Source of the DNA: CAISDA01 sp050258555
Lineage (GTDB): Bacteria > Bacteroidota > Ignavibacteria > UBA10030 > UBA8401
Reading direction: 5' to 3'
DNA length: 13,202 bases
NCBI GenBank assembly: GCA_050258555.1
Contig: JBLMZA010000056.1
Span: 1-13,202, forward strand
Shown one piece after another: positions 6,407-13,202 of this stretch. The translations under genes were made by a program, and so were the position numbers. Under the pieces are notes generated by a model that saw nothing but the letters and a program-made list of their open reading frames with translations, did no database searches and was not told the DNA's origin. Positions within the stretch are counted from its first letter, which is position 1. Each line of letters opens with the position of its first letter.

Positions 6407-8199
6407 GGAATGAATTTCGATATCGCGGCGGCAGCGGGGCTTCGGCTCCGGTCACGACCGATGTTGCGGGTCCGGCATGGACGGAGGTGATCGATGATGC
6501 CATCGGATCGCTTGAGGCGCTCAATGCCTCGACAGAAGAAGGATTTCTCACCGCCGGCGCCCGTCTGCAGGAAATCTTCACGCGTATCATGGGCATCTCC
6601 GGCGGACTGACCGACGTCATCAGCGCGTTCACTTCGGAAGCCAATGGCGATCTGCGCGCGCGGCTGCATGGAGTGACAAAGACCGCGTCGCGCCTGTTGG
6701 ACAATTTCGAGTCGACATCGACCAATGCCGCGGCGCACCTGAAGCAGATGCGCACGGCGATGGAAGACCTTCCGGACACGCTCAAAGAGTTCGACCGCCT
6801 CGTCTCCCAGCTGCGCATCATGGGCATCACCACACGCATCGAAACCGAGCGCCTGGGCCTGACGCATATGGGGTTCGAGCATCTGGCTGAGGACGTCACG
6901 ACGCTCGGCGAAACAATCTCCGTGAAGGCGAAAGAAGTGCAATCGAGCCTGCGCTCGATCACGTCCATCGTGCGCGGCAACGAGCAGAACCTCGTCCACC
7001 TGCGGCAGAAGCACGCCGACCTTCGCAAGAGCGTGATCCACACGATGGACTCGGATATGCAGCTCCTGAGCGAGAAGCATGAAATTCTCATGAAGGTGGT
7101 GGAAAATGTGTCGACACACTCGCAGGATGCGATGCAGACGCTCAATCTCATCGTCGGCGCCATCCAGTTCCATGACATCACGCGCCAGCAGATCGAGCAC
7201 GTCATCGAAGCCCTGCGCGATCTGCGCCGCGAACATCCGGATGGCGACACCGCTGCCGCGTCGCATCTGATCGTCGTCTGCGGCATTGAGCCGGCGCAGC
7301 TGGCATCGGCCCGCACCGAGTTCACCGAAGCGGTGCTCTCGATGATCTCTTCCTTCGGCAGCCTGGCCGCCACGGTGAAGGTGATGCAATCAGAAAGCCG
7401 CGAAGCGATCGGATCGAGCGGATCGGAAGGAGAAACATTCTTCAGCGTGGTGGGGGAGAACCTGCGCAGCGTGACGCAGGCTCTGGGAGAAGGCGAGCGC
7501 ACGATTCATGAATTTCTTGAGGCGCTCGAGGAGATCGACAAGGTCGTGCAGAAGATGAAGCGTTATATGGAAGAGATGAGCGAAGTCGGCGTCGAAGTCG
7601 AACTGCTGGCGCTCAACTCCCGCATCCGTGCCGCCAAGGCGCTCGAGCGCGGCGCGGCGCTTGGCGTGATCGCCGAGCGCATACAGCAGATCTCGACCGT
7701 CTCGCAATCGCATATAGAGACGGTCGTCGCCTCGATCGCCGCGCTTGTGGCGGAGACCGAAGAGATGAAGCAGATTGCCATGAATGCGGAGCGTTCGCGC
7801 ACGGCCGGAACCTCGATCGCCTCGATGACCGCTGATCTGGATGAAATGTCCCGCATCTTCGAATCAAACAGCGCATCCGCCGCGGATGTGCTTGGCCGCA
7901 CCGATGCGCTTTCGGGCGTCTTGGGCACGGAGCTCGAGGAGCTGGCCGGACTCATCCGGCGCAGCAGAACGGAGATCGACGTCACGCAGCGCATTGAAGA
8001 AGACCTTCGCGTGCTCGAATCCGAGGCGCGCGCTTCGGCCCCCGATGCCGTGATCGAAGAATCCGCCCGGATGCTCGAGGAAATGAGGGCGCGCTACACC
8101 ATGCATTCGGAGCGCGATATCCATGCCGCCTATCTGGAAGGCCGGATGCCGGGGGAGGCCGGCGCAGTCCCGTCCGATTCATCGATTGAATTATTCTGA
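6403..8199 (+). CDS. Soluble receptor-like coiled-coil protein with duplicated MCP-tip motifs and CheZ-like DxxxQ motif
   Basis: A 598-residue, almost wholly helical protein with no signal peptide or membrane segment, so it is cytoplasmic. Two segments resemble the hairpin tip of chemoreceptors. Residues 137-175 (MGITTRIETERLG, then GFEHLAEDVTTLGE) keep the positions of the receptor tip Glu and Arg (Glu147, Arg150). Residues 398-431 (LLALNSRIRAAKALERG, then GVIAERIQQIS) carry Arg409 where receptors have Glu. Between them, GAIQFHDITRQQIEHV (252-267) resembles the CheZ active-site helix D-L-T-G-Q, with Asp258 and Gln262 in the D-x-x-x-Q arrangement. The ATG overlaps the TGA of the CheB-like gene (ATGA at 6403-6406), which suggests translational coupling and stoichiometric expression. 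The C-terminus is acidic-hydrophobic (SSIELF). Possible roles are a cytosolic receptor, a CheY-phosphate phosphatase or both; the family is known to me only as chemotaxis-associated. Confidence 0.75.
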   Translation: MRNEFRYRGGSGASAPVTTDVAGPAWTEVIDDAIGSLEALNASTEEGFLTAGARLQEIFTRIMGISGGLTDVISAFTSEANGDLRARLHGVTKTASRLLDNFESTSTNAAAHLKQMRTAMEDLPDTLKEFDRLVSQLRIMGITTRIETERLGLTHMGFEHLAEDVTTLGETISVKAKEVQSSLRSITSIVRGNEQNLVHLRQKHADLRKSVIHTMDSDMQLLSEKHEILMKVVENVSTHSQDAMQTLNLIVGAIQFHDITRQQIEHVIEALRDLRREHPDGDTAAASHLIVVCGIEPAQLASARTEFTEAVLSMISSFGSLAATVKVMQSESREAIGSSGSEGETFFSVVGENLRSVTQALGEGERTIHEFLEALEEIDKVVQKMKRYMEEMSEVGVEVELLALNSRIRAAKALERGAALGVIAERIQQISTVSQSHIETVVASIAALVAETEEMKQIAMNAERSRTAGTSIASMTADLDEMSRIFESNSASAADVLGRTDALSGVLGTELEELAGLIRRSRTEIDVTQRIEEDLRVLESEARASAPDAVIEESARMLEEMRARYTMHSERDIHAAYLEGRMPGEAGAVPSDSSIELF

Positions 8200-8249
8200 A
8201 CGTTCGTTTACCCACACCGACACACTATTCGCACAGAGGAGAAGGCGCA

Positions 8250-8615
8250 ATGCCGAAACAAATATTGACAGTGGACGACAGCCGCAGCATCCGCCAGATG
8301 GTGAGCTTCACGCTCATGCAGGCGGGGTATCAGGTGCTGGAAGCTTCCGACGGGAAGGACGCGATGGGGGTGCTTGCCTCGTCAGCGGTCGATCTGGTGA
8401 TCACCGATTTGAACATGCCGAACGTGAACGGTATCGAACTCATCCGGCACATCCGCACGCAGCCCAAGTATAAGTTCATTCCGATTCTCATGCTCACCAC
8501 CGAATCGCAGGATGTCAGGAAACAGGAAGGCAAGGCCGCCGGCGCCACCGGCTGGATCGTCAAACCGTTCAATGCCACGCAGCTTGTGGACGTCGTCAAA
8601 AAAGTACTGCGCTAA
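8250..8615 (+). CDS. cheY: Chemotaxis response regulator CheY
   Basis: A 121-residue stand-alone receiver with no output domain, matching CheY length. When phosphorylated by CheA it would carry the signal to the motility motor. All receiver residues are present: acidic pocket Asp9-Asp10, phosphoacceptor Asp53 (TDLNMPNVNG), Thr83 in MLTTES, and Lys105 in VKPF. Trp102 sits in the GWIVKPF segment common among chemotaxis CheY proteins. The start ATG 8250 has GAGGAG 8-10 nt upstream. It lies 50 nt after the receptor-like gene and 14 nt before cheA, all in one direction, so it is the natural partner of that kinase. No separate terminator or promoter is apparent in the gaps. Confidence 0.93.
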   Translation: MPKQILTVDDSRSIRQMVSFTLMQAGYQVLEASDGKDAMGVLASSAVDLVITDLNMPNVNGIELIRHIRTQPKYKFIPILMLTTESQDVRKQEGKAAGATGWIVKPFNATQLVDVVKKVLR

Positions 8616-8629
8616 GGAAACACAACCCT

Positions 8630-10732
8630 ATGGATCGTCATCAGCTGATTTTTTTTGAAGAGGCGCGCGATCTGCTTGCCGAACTCGAAGAGGCCACGCT
8701 CGCCCTGGAACAGCAGCCTTCCGATCAGGAACTGGTGGGAAGAATCTTCCGGGCCATTCATACGCTCAAAGGCTCGAGCGCGATGTTTGGCTGCGAGGAG
8801 ATTTCTCATTTTGCGCACGATGTGGAAACGGCGTTCGACGCGGTGCGCGAAGGCACCATGGCGGTGTCGCCGGAGCTGATCACGCTGGCGCTTCAAAGCC
8901 GCGATCATATCGCGCTGCTCTTCCAGAGCCTGGTCAACGGGCAAAAACCCGATGCCGCGCTTGTGGGCGAGGGCGAAGAGATCCTCGGGCAGATCCGCGC
9001 GCTCATGGGAAATGTGCTTGCCGAGGCATCGTCGGCGCTGCCGCAGGCTGCGCCGGCGACCGAAGCCATGTGCGAGAGTGAACTGCCCGCCGTGCTCTAT
9101 AGAATCCGCTTCCGCCCGCCGCTCACCATTTTTCTTTCCGGGTCCAATCCTCTCTTTTTGCTCGACGAGCTGAAGGAAATGGGGGAGAGCGACGTCGTCT
9201 GTCATTCGGAGGGCCGTCCGGGGCCCGACGAAATCAATCCCGATCACTGCTATGATTACTGGGACGTGCTTCTTTCCACATCGAGGGAAGAGCAGGCGCT
9301 GCGCGATGTGTTCATCTTCGTCGAGGATGAAAGCGAGATCCGCATCGAAGCCCTCGGCGATGCCGACGCCATCGATGATGAAACAAGACGGAGTCTGGTG
9401 CGCGCGCTCGAATCGGCCCGGGACTGTTCGCTTGCAACGCTCCGCGCCGTGATCGACGAGGCGGCGCGTGCGCACAGGCCGGCGGAGGAGACGCCTTGTG
9501 TCCGCCCGGATGCCGGACACAAGGCGTCCGCTTCCGCGCCGGTCATCGCGGCGCAAGACCATAAAACGATACAAAGCATCAAGGTGCCGGCCGAGAAACT
9601 CGACAAGCTTGTCGATCTGGTCGGAGAGCTGGTGATCGTGCAGGCACGATTGAGCCAGGCGGCGCTTTCCTCCTCCGATCCCCAGTTCCGTTCTATTTCC
9701 GAAGAGGTCGAAACGCTGGTGTGGGAGCTTCGCGACAATGCGATGAGCATACGCATGCTCCCCATCGGAACGACGTTCGCGAAATTCAACCGGCTGGTCA
9801 GAGATCTTTCCGCGGAGCTCGGCAAAGAAATCCATTTGACAACGGAAGGCGAAGAGACCGAGCTCGACAAGACGGTGATCGAGCGTCTGGGTGATCCGCT
9901 GGTGCATATGATCCGCAACTGCATCGATCACGGCATCGAATCGCCCGATGCGCGCATGGAATCGGGCAAGCCGCGCGCCGGCACGATCCGGCTTTCGGCA
10001 TCGCATGCGGGCGCCTACGTCCACATCACCATCAGCGACGACGGGCGCGGCCTCGACGCCGGGGCGATCAAAGCCAAAGCCGTGGCGCAGGGGCTGATGG
10101 ATGAACACGGCGAATACAGCGAGCAGGAAATCTTTGCCATGATCTTCAAGCCCGGCTTTTCCACCGCGCGCGAAGTCACGAGCGTCTCCGGCCGCGGCGT
10201 GGGCATGGATGTCGTCCGCAGAAGCATCGAGGATCTTTCGGGCCAGATCGACATCCAGAGCGTGCAGGGCCGGGGGACCACGATCACATTGAAGATTCCC
10301 CTGACGCTGGCCATCGTCGAAGGACTTCTTGTGCGCTCGGGATCGGAATACTACATCCTTCCGCTCTCGATCGTGAAGGAGTGCGTGGAACTTCCGTCCA
10401 TCGAGGAGCGCAAAGGAAACGGCGGCGATCTCATCAACGTGCGCGGGCAGATCGTGCCGTATGTCCGGCTGCGCGATTACTACGGCATCAGCGACGAGGC
10501 GCCGGAGTTTGAATACGTCGTGATCGTCGAAGCCGAGTCGATGATGCTCGGCGTCACGGTCGATGAGGTCTGCGGGCAGCATCAGACGGTGATCAAGAAC
10601 CTGGGCGCGCTCTACCGGGATGTGCGCGGCGTCTCGGGTGCAACCATTCTCGGCGACGGCACCGTGGCGCTCATCATCGACGTGCCGTCGATTGTCGCAG
10701 AATTGCAGCATGGAAAAAAACAGTCTGCGTAA
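8630..10732 (+). CDS. cheA: Chemotaxis histidine kinase CheA
   Basis: A 700-residue CheA that autophosphorylates in receptor-CheW arrays and passes phosphate to CheY and the receiver-CheB protein. Order of domains: P1 Hpt (1-105) with phosphorylated His44 in IHTLKGSSAMFG; a P2-like response-regulator-docking domain (about 153-240, YRIRFRPP, then FLLDELKEMGE), of the kind with a G-x-x-P-L-x-x-L-x-E-L core; a flexible linker (about 280-315); P3 dimerisation (316-375, VPAEKLDKLVDLVGELVI); P4 ATPase (376-558) with N box HMIRNCIDHGIE, G1 DDGRGLD and G2 GRGVGMDVV; and P5 CheW-like (560-690). All catalytic boxes look intact. The start ATG 8630 follows AAGGA with about 11 nt spacing. The linker region of the gene contains a 15-bp inverted repeat. 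The next gene is 42 nt downstream. Confidence 0.96.
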   Translation: MDRHQLIFFEEARDLLAELEEATLALEQQPSDQELVGRIFRAIHTLKGSSAMFGCEEISHFAHDVETAFDAVREGTMAVSPELITLALQSRDHIALLFQSLVNGQKPDAALVGEGEEILGQIRALMGNVLAEASSALPQAAPATEAMCESELPAVLYRIRFRPPLTIFLSGSNPLFLLDELKEMGESDVVCHSEGRPGPDEINPDHCYDYWDVLLSTSREEQALRDVFIFVEDESEIRIEALGDADAIDDETRRSLVRALESARDCSLATLRAVIDEAARAHRPAEETPCVRPDAGHKASASAPVIAAQDHKTIQSIKVPAEKLDKLVDLVGELVIVQARLSQAALSSSDPQFRSISEEVETLVWELRDNAMSIRMLPIGTTFAKFNRLVRDLSAELGKEIHLTTEGEETELDKTVIERLGDPLVHMIRNCIDHGIESPDARMESGKPRAGTIRLSASHAGAYVHITISDDGRGLDAGAIKAKAVAQGLMDEHGEYSEQEIFAMIFKPGFSTAREVTSVSGRGVGMDVVRRSIEDLSGQIDIQSVQGRGTTITLKIPLTLAIVEGLLVRSGSEYYILPLSIVKECVELPSIEERKGNGGDLINVRGQIVPYVRLRDYYGISDEAPEFEYVVIVEAESMMLGVTVDEVCGQHQTVIKNLGALYRDVRGVSGATILGDGTVALIIDVPSIVAELQHGKKQSA
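9490..9528. repeat. Perfect 15-bp inverted repeat inside the cheA linker
   Basis: GACGCCTTGTGTCCG at 9490-9504 and its exact complement CGGACACAAGGCGTC at 9514-9528 enclose a 9-nt loop. It lies in frame in the linker between the P2-like and P3 domains (about residues 287-300, ETPCVRPDAGHKAS). No T-run follows, so it is not an ordinary terminator. It may affect mRNA folding, translation pausing or decay, or be a small palindromic insertion tolerated in the linker. Confidence 0.7.
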
Positions 10733-10774
10733 TCGCATTATCCATCACAATCGTTATCACTAGAAGAGGATTTT

Positions 10775-12859
10775 ATGCAATGGTTTCTTGATCTCAAGAT
10801 CGGGACAAAACTCGTCCTGTCGTTTTCGGTGGTCGCCCTGATTGCGGGCTTTATCGGATATATCGGCTATGTCAATATCGGCGAATTGAACAAGGCCGAC
10901 ACGTTCCTCTATCAGAAAATGACCGTGCCGCTTGCCGATCTTGCCGAGATGAACGGACGCTTCCAGCGGGAGCGCTACAACATGGCGATGGCCGTAGTTG
11001 AAAATGACAGCCGGATGATCGACGATTATCTCAAGCGCCTGGCGGAGGCCGACAGCGCCTATGACAGGGCCGCGCGGCATTATACGACGACATTTGCCGA
11101 CGAACAGGACAGGCTCGAATATGAAAAGCTCATGCTGCTGGATAAGCAGTTCAATGAGTTGAGGCTGCAATTGGCCGAGCTTGCCCGCGCGAACAAGGAT
11201 GCCGAGGCGATGGCGCTGCTTCAGGGAAAGCTCACCGAGGTGAGCCGGGAGACGGCGTCACAGCTTGAAGCGATCACACTGAAGGATGTCGAATCCGCCA
11301 GGATTGAAGCCGAGAACAATACGACGCAGGCGGGCAGCGCGGTGAAAGAAATGCTGGCGATCGCCGCGTTCGGCATGGTGCTTGCGCTGGTGTTCGGCGT
11401 TGTGATCGCGCGTCTGATCACGCGGCCGCTTCTGCGCGGCGTGGCCATGATGCAGGAAATGGAGCGGGGCAAGCTCGGCATGCGGCTTTCGATGACGCAA
11501 CAGGATGAGATCGGCGTGCTCACGCGGGCAATGGATGCGTTTGCCGAGACGCTGCAGACGGTGGTGATCGGCAGCATGCAGCGGATCTCGCAGGGCGACG
11601 TGAGCATGGAGATCGCATCGCGCGACAAGGCCGATGAAATCAGCCCGGCGCTTCAGGCAATGATCGTTTCGGTGCGCTCGATGGTGCGCGATGCGCGCAT
11701 GCTTGCCGATGCGGCCGTCGAAGGCAAGCTTGCCCTGCGTGCCGACGCCTCGAAACATCATGGCGAATTCGGCCGCATCGTGCAGGGGATGAACGAGTGC
11801 CTCGAGGCGGTCGTCACGCCGCTCAACGATGTCGGTGCGGTGGCCGCGAAGATGATGGACGGCGATATGACGGCACGCATCACGGCCGAGTACAAAGGCG
11901 ATTACAATGAGATCAAAACGAGCATCAACCGGCTCGGCGAAACGCTGGACAAGATATTGATCGAAATCAGCGCGGCGGCAGATAATGTGGCATCGGGAAG
12001 CCAGGAGCTCTCGGCGTCGTCCGAGCAGCTGGCGCAAGGCGCCACCGAACAGGCTACCGCGGCCGAAGAAGCGTCGGCATCGACAGAAGAAATGGTCTCC
12101 AATATCCGGCAGAATGCGGATAACGCCCACCAGACGGACTCCATTGCCTCCCGAAGCGCAGGAGACGCCAAAGTCGGAGGGGAATCCGTGCGCCAGACGG
12201 TCGATGCCATGAAAAAGATCGCCGACAAGATCTCGATCATCGAAGAGATTGCACGTCAGACGAATCTTCTGGCCTTGAATGCGGCAATTGAAGCCGCACG
12301 GGCGGGCGAGCATGGCAAGGGCTTTGCCGTGGTGGCAAGCGAGGTGAGGAAGCTTGCCGAACGCTCACAGTCGGCCGCAGGAGAAATCAACCAGCTTGCC
12401 GCGACATCCGTCGATGTCGCCGTGAAGGCGGGAGAGATGCTCGAGCGTCTGGTGCCCGATATACAGAAAACAGCCGAGCTCGTCCAGGAAATTTCCTCTG
12501 CAAGCGCAGAACAGTCCACAGGCGCCACGCAGATCAATAAGGCCATCCAGCAGTTGGATCAGGTGATCCAGCAGAACGCGTCGGCAAGCGAGGAGATGAG
12601 CGCCACAAGCGAAGAGCTCGCAAGCCAGGCCGAGCAATTGAAAGGCACCATCGCCTTCTTCAAGCTTGAAGACAACGGCCAGAGGCGCTGGAGCGCGGAA
12701 AAAGCTCCGCGTGAGAAGAAAGCCGCTTCCGCCGCAGTCGGTCATCTTAAGAAGACCCCGGCACAGAAGGTATCGGGCGAAGCCGTTTCACCCAAAGGCG
12801 CCATTGTCCGGCTCGAGGAGCATACGGATGGCGAAGACACGGACTTCGTCAAATTCTAA
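10775..12859 (+). CDS. Methyl-accepting chemotaxis protein with four-helix sensor, tandem HAMP domains and C-terminal pentapeptide
   Basis: A 694-residue transmembrane chemoreceptor. TM1 is about residues 12-33 and TM2 about 194-214. The roughly 160-residue periplasmic part between them is helical, with the features of a four-helix-bundle sensor (MTVPLADLAEMNGRFQRERYN). A HAMP domain follows (215-267). Then come at least one and probably two further HAMP-like units (about 267-320 and 345-395, RISQGDVSMEI and KMMDGDMTARI, each followed by DE/EI-type segments). The signalling hairpin has a fully canonical tip, QTNLLALNAAIEAARAGEHGKGFAVVASEVRKLAE at about 495-528 (Glu506 and Arg509 present), flanked by Glu/Gln-rich methylation helices (ATEQATAAEEASAS, SASSEQLAQ). 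A basic linker ends in DFVKF, which fits the CheR/CheB tether pattern x-[HFYW]-x-x-[HFYW]. ATG 10775 has GAGGA 5 nt upstream. The ligand is unknown. Confidence 0.93.
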   Translation: MQWFLDLKIGTKLVLSFSVVALIAGFIGYIGYVNIGELNKADTFLYQKMTVPLADLAEMNGRFQRERYNMAMAVVENDSRMIDDYLKRLAEADSAYDRAARHYTTTFADEQDRLEYEKLMLLDKQFNELRLQLAELARANKDAEAMALLQGKLTEVSRETASQLEAITLKDVESARIEAENNTTQAGSAVKEMLAIAAFGMVLALVFGVVIARLITRPLLRGVAMMQEMERGKLGMRLSMTQQDEIGVLTRAMDAFAETLQTVVIGSMQRISQGDVSMEIASRDKADEISPALQAMIVSVRSMVRDARMLADAAVEGKLALRADASKHHGEFGRIVQGMNECLEAVVTPLNDVGAVAAKMMDGDMTARITAEYKGDYNEIKTSINRLGETLDKILIEISAAADNVASGSQELSASSEQLAQGATEQATAAEEASASTEEMVSNIRQNADNAHQTDSIASRSAGDAKVGGESVRQTVDAMKKIADKISIIEEIARQTNLLALNAAIEAARAGEHGKGFAVVASEVRKLAERSQSAAGEINQLAATSVDVAVKAGEMLERLVPDIQKTAELVQEISSASAEQSTGATQINKAIQQLDQVIQQNASASEEMSATSEELASQAEQLKGTIAFFKLEDNGQRRWSAEKAPREKKAASAAVGHLKKTPAQKVSGEAVSPKGAIVRLEEHTDGEDTDFVKF

Positions 12860-12907
12860 CATGACCGGGCTCGCCCGCACGCCATACGAATCTTTAGAGG
12901 CAACGAC

Positions 12908-13202
12908 ATGACAATGCAATTGACGAACGAACAGGCCGGTCTCATCACGCAGTATCTGACATTCAAGCTGGAAGAGGAAGTCTATGCGACGGATATCGCG
13001 AAGGTGCGCGAGGTGCTGGAATACACGTATGTGACGCGGGTGCCGAAGATGCCCGATTTCATGCGCGGAGTGATCAATCTGCGGGGCCATGTGGTGCCGG
13101 TCTTGGATCTGAAGCTGAAATTCGGCATGGATTCAACCAAAGAAACCATCACCACCTGCATCATCATCGTGGAAGTCGCCATCGGCACAGATTCGGTCGT
13201 GA
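12908..13202 (+). CDS. cheW: Chemotaxis coupling protein CheW (partial, C-terminus beyond right edge)
   Basis: The first 98 residues of a CheW-type SH3-like adaptor, which links receptors to CheA P5 in signalling arrays. The pattern is characteristic: QYLTFKLEEEVYATDIAKVREVLEY as the first strands, VTRVPKMPDFMRGVINLRGHVVPVLDLKLKFG with the highly conserved N-L-R-G (Arg66 region, a receptor- and CheA-contact segment), and then the start of the second half (TTCIIIVEV). ATG 12908 is preceded by AGAGG at 8 nt, and the gene starts 48 nt after the receptor stop. It lacks any other domain so far, so it is a plain CheW rather than a CheV; a C-terminal receiver beyond the edge cannot be excluded. Confidence 0.93.
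   Translation, partial: MTMQLTNEQAGLITQYLTFKLEEEVYATDIAKVREVLEYTYVTRVPKMPDFMRGVINLRGHVVPVLDLKLKFGMDSTKETITTCIIIVEVAIGTDSVV

Noticed and set aside
8180..8199. C-terminal SSIELF of the receptor-like protein as a CheR-binding pentapeptide
   Set aside because: The pattern needs an aromatic or His residue four positions before the end; the residue here is Ile, so it does not fit. A CheZ-like CheY-binding tail remains possible but is not supported enough to claim.
8612..10738. A very long open frame on the minus strand opposite cheA
   Set aside because: Its predicted protein is rich in His, Arg and Asp and has no recognisable domain, while the plus strand encodes a complete CheA. Long antisense frames are an expected by-product of GC-rich codon usage.
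1..13202. CRISPR arrays, insertion sequences, tRNA or rRNA genes
   Set aside because: No regularly spaced repeats, no transposase-like frame with terminal inverted repeats, and no tRNA- or rRNA-like stretch were seen by reading; a covariance-model scan was not possible.

Overview
The window looks like a piece of a Gram-negative, diderm bacterial chromosome of moderately high GC. Two genes encode predicted lipoproteins, and a chemotaxis cluster follows a sigma-28-like promoter, so the organism is probably flagellated or otherwise chemotactic. No rRNA or strongly diagnostic marker is present. A spirochaete or deltaproteobacterium-like source would fit, but this is a guess.

Left part (1-5227), housekeeping and accessory genes in mixed orientation. 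On the minus strand, purU (formyltetrahydrofolate deformylase) is followed after 14 nt by an AlaX-type tRNA-editing hydrolase that runs off the left edge. A 50-residue membrane miniprotein with a very good ribosome binding site is transcribed divergently from purU. It converges on a minus-strand five-bladed beta-propeller lipoprotein (GH43/GH32-like). A strong stem-loop terminator separates that gene from a lipoprotein MsrA-MsrB fusion, also on the minus strand. An SDR-type L-threonine 3-dehydrogenase is read rightward and closed by a 20-bp-stem terminator.

Right part (5318-13202), one rightward chemotaxis transcription unit. The order is: sigma-28-like promoter; a receiver-CheB protein whose methylesterase serine is missing; a soluble receptor-like protein with a CheZ-like D-x-x-x-Q motif, overlapping the first gene by 4 nt; cheY; cheA; a transmembrane chemoreceptor with tandem HAMP domains and a CheR-type C-terminal pentapeptide; and cheW, cut by the right edge. 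The receptor-CheW-CheA-CheY core looks fully functional by motif.

The most unusual part is the leading pair. A phosphorylatable receiver is joined to an apparently inactive CheB fold and translationally coupled to a cytoplasmic coiled-coil protein. That second protein carries two degenerate receptor-tip modules flanking a possible CheY-phosphatase motif. Together they could form a variant adaptation or signal-termination module. A long perfect inverted repeat lies inside the cheA linker.
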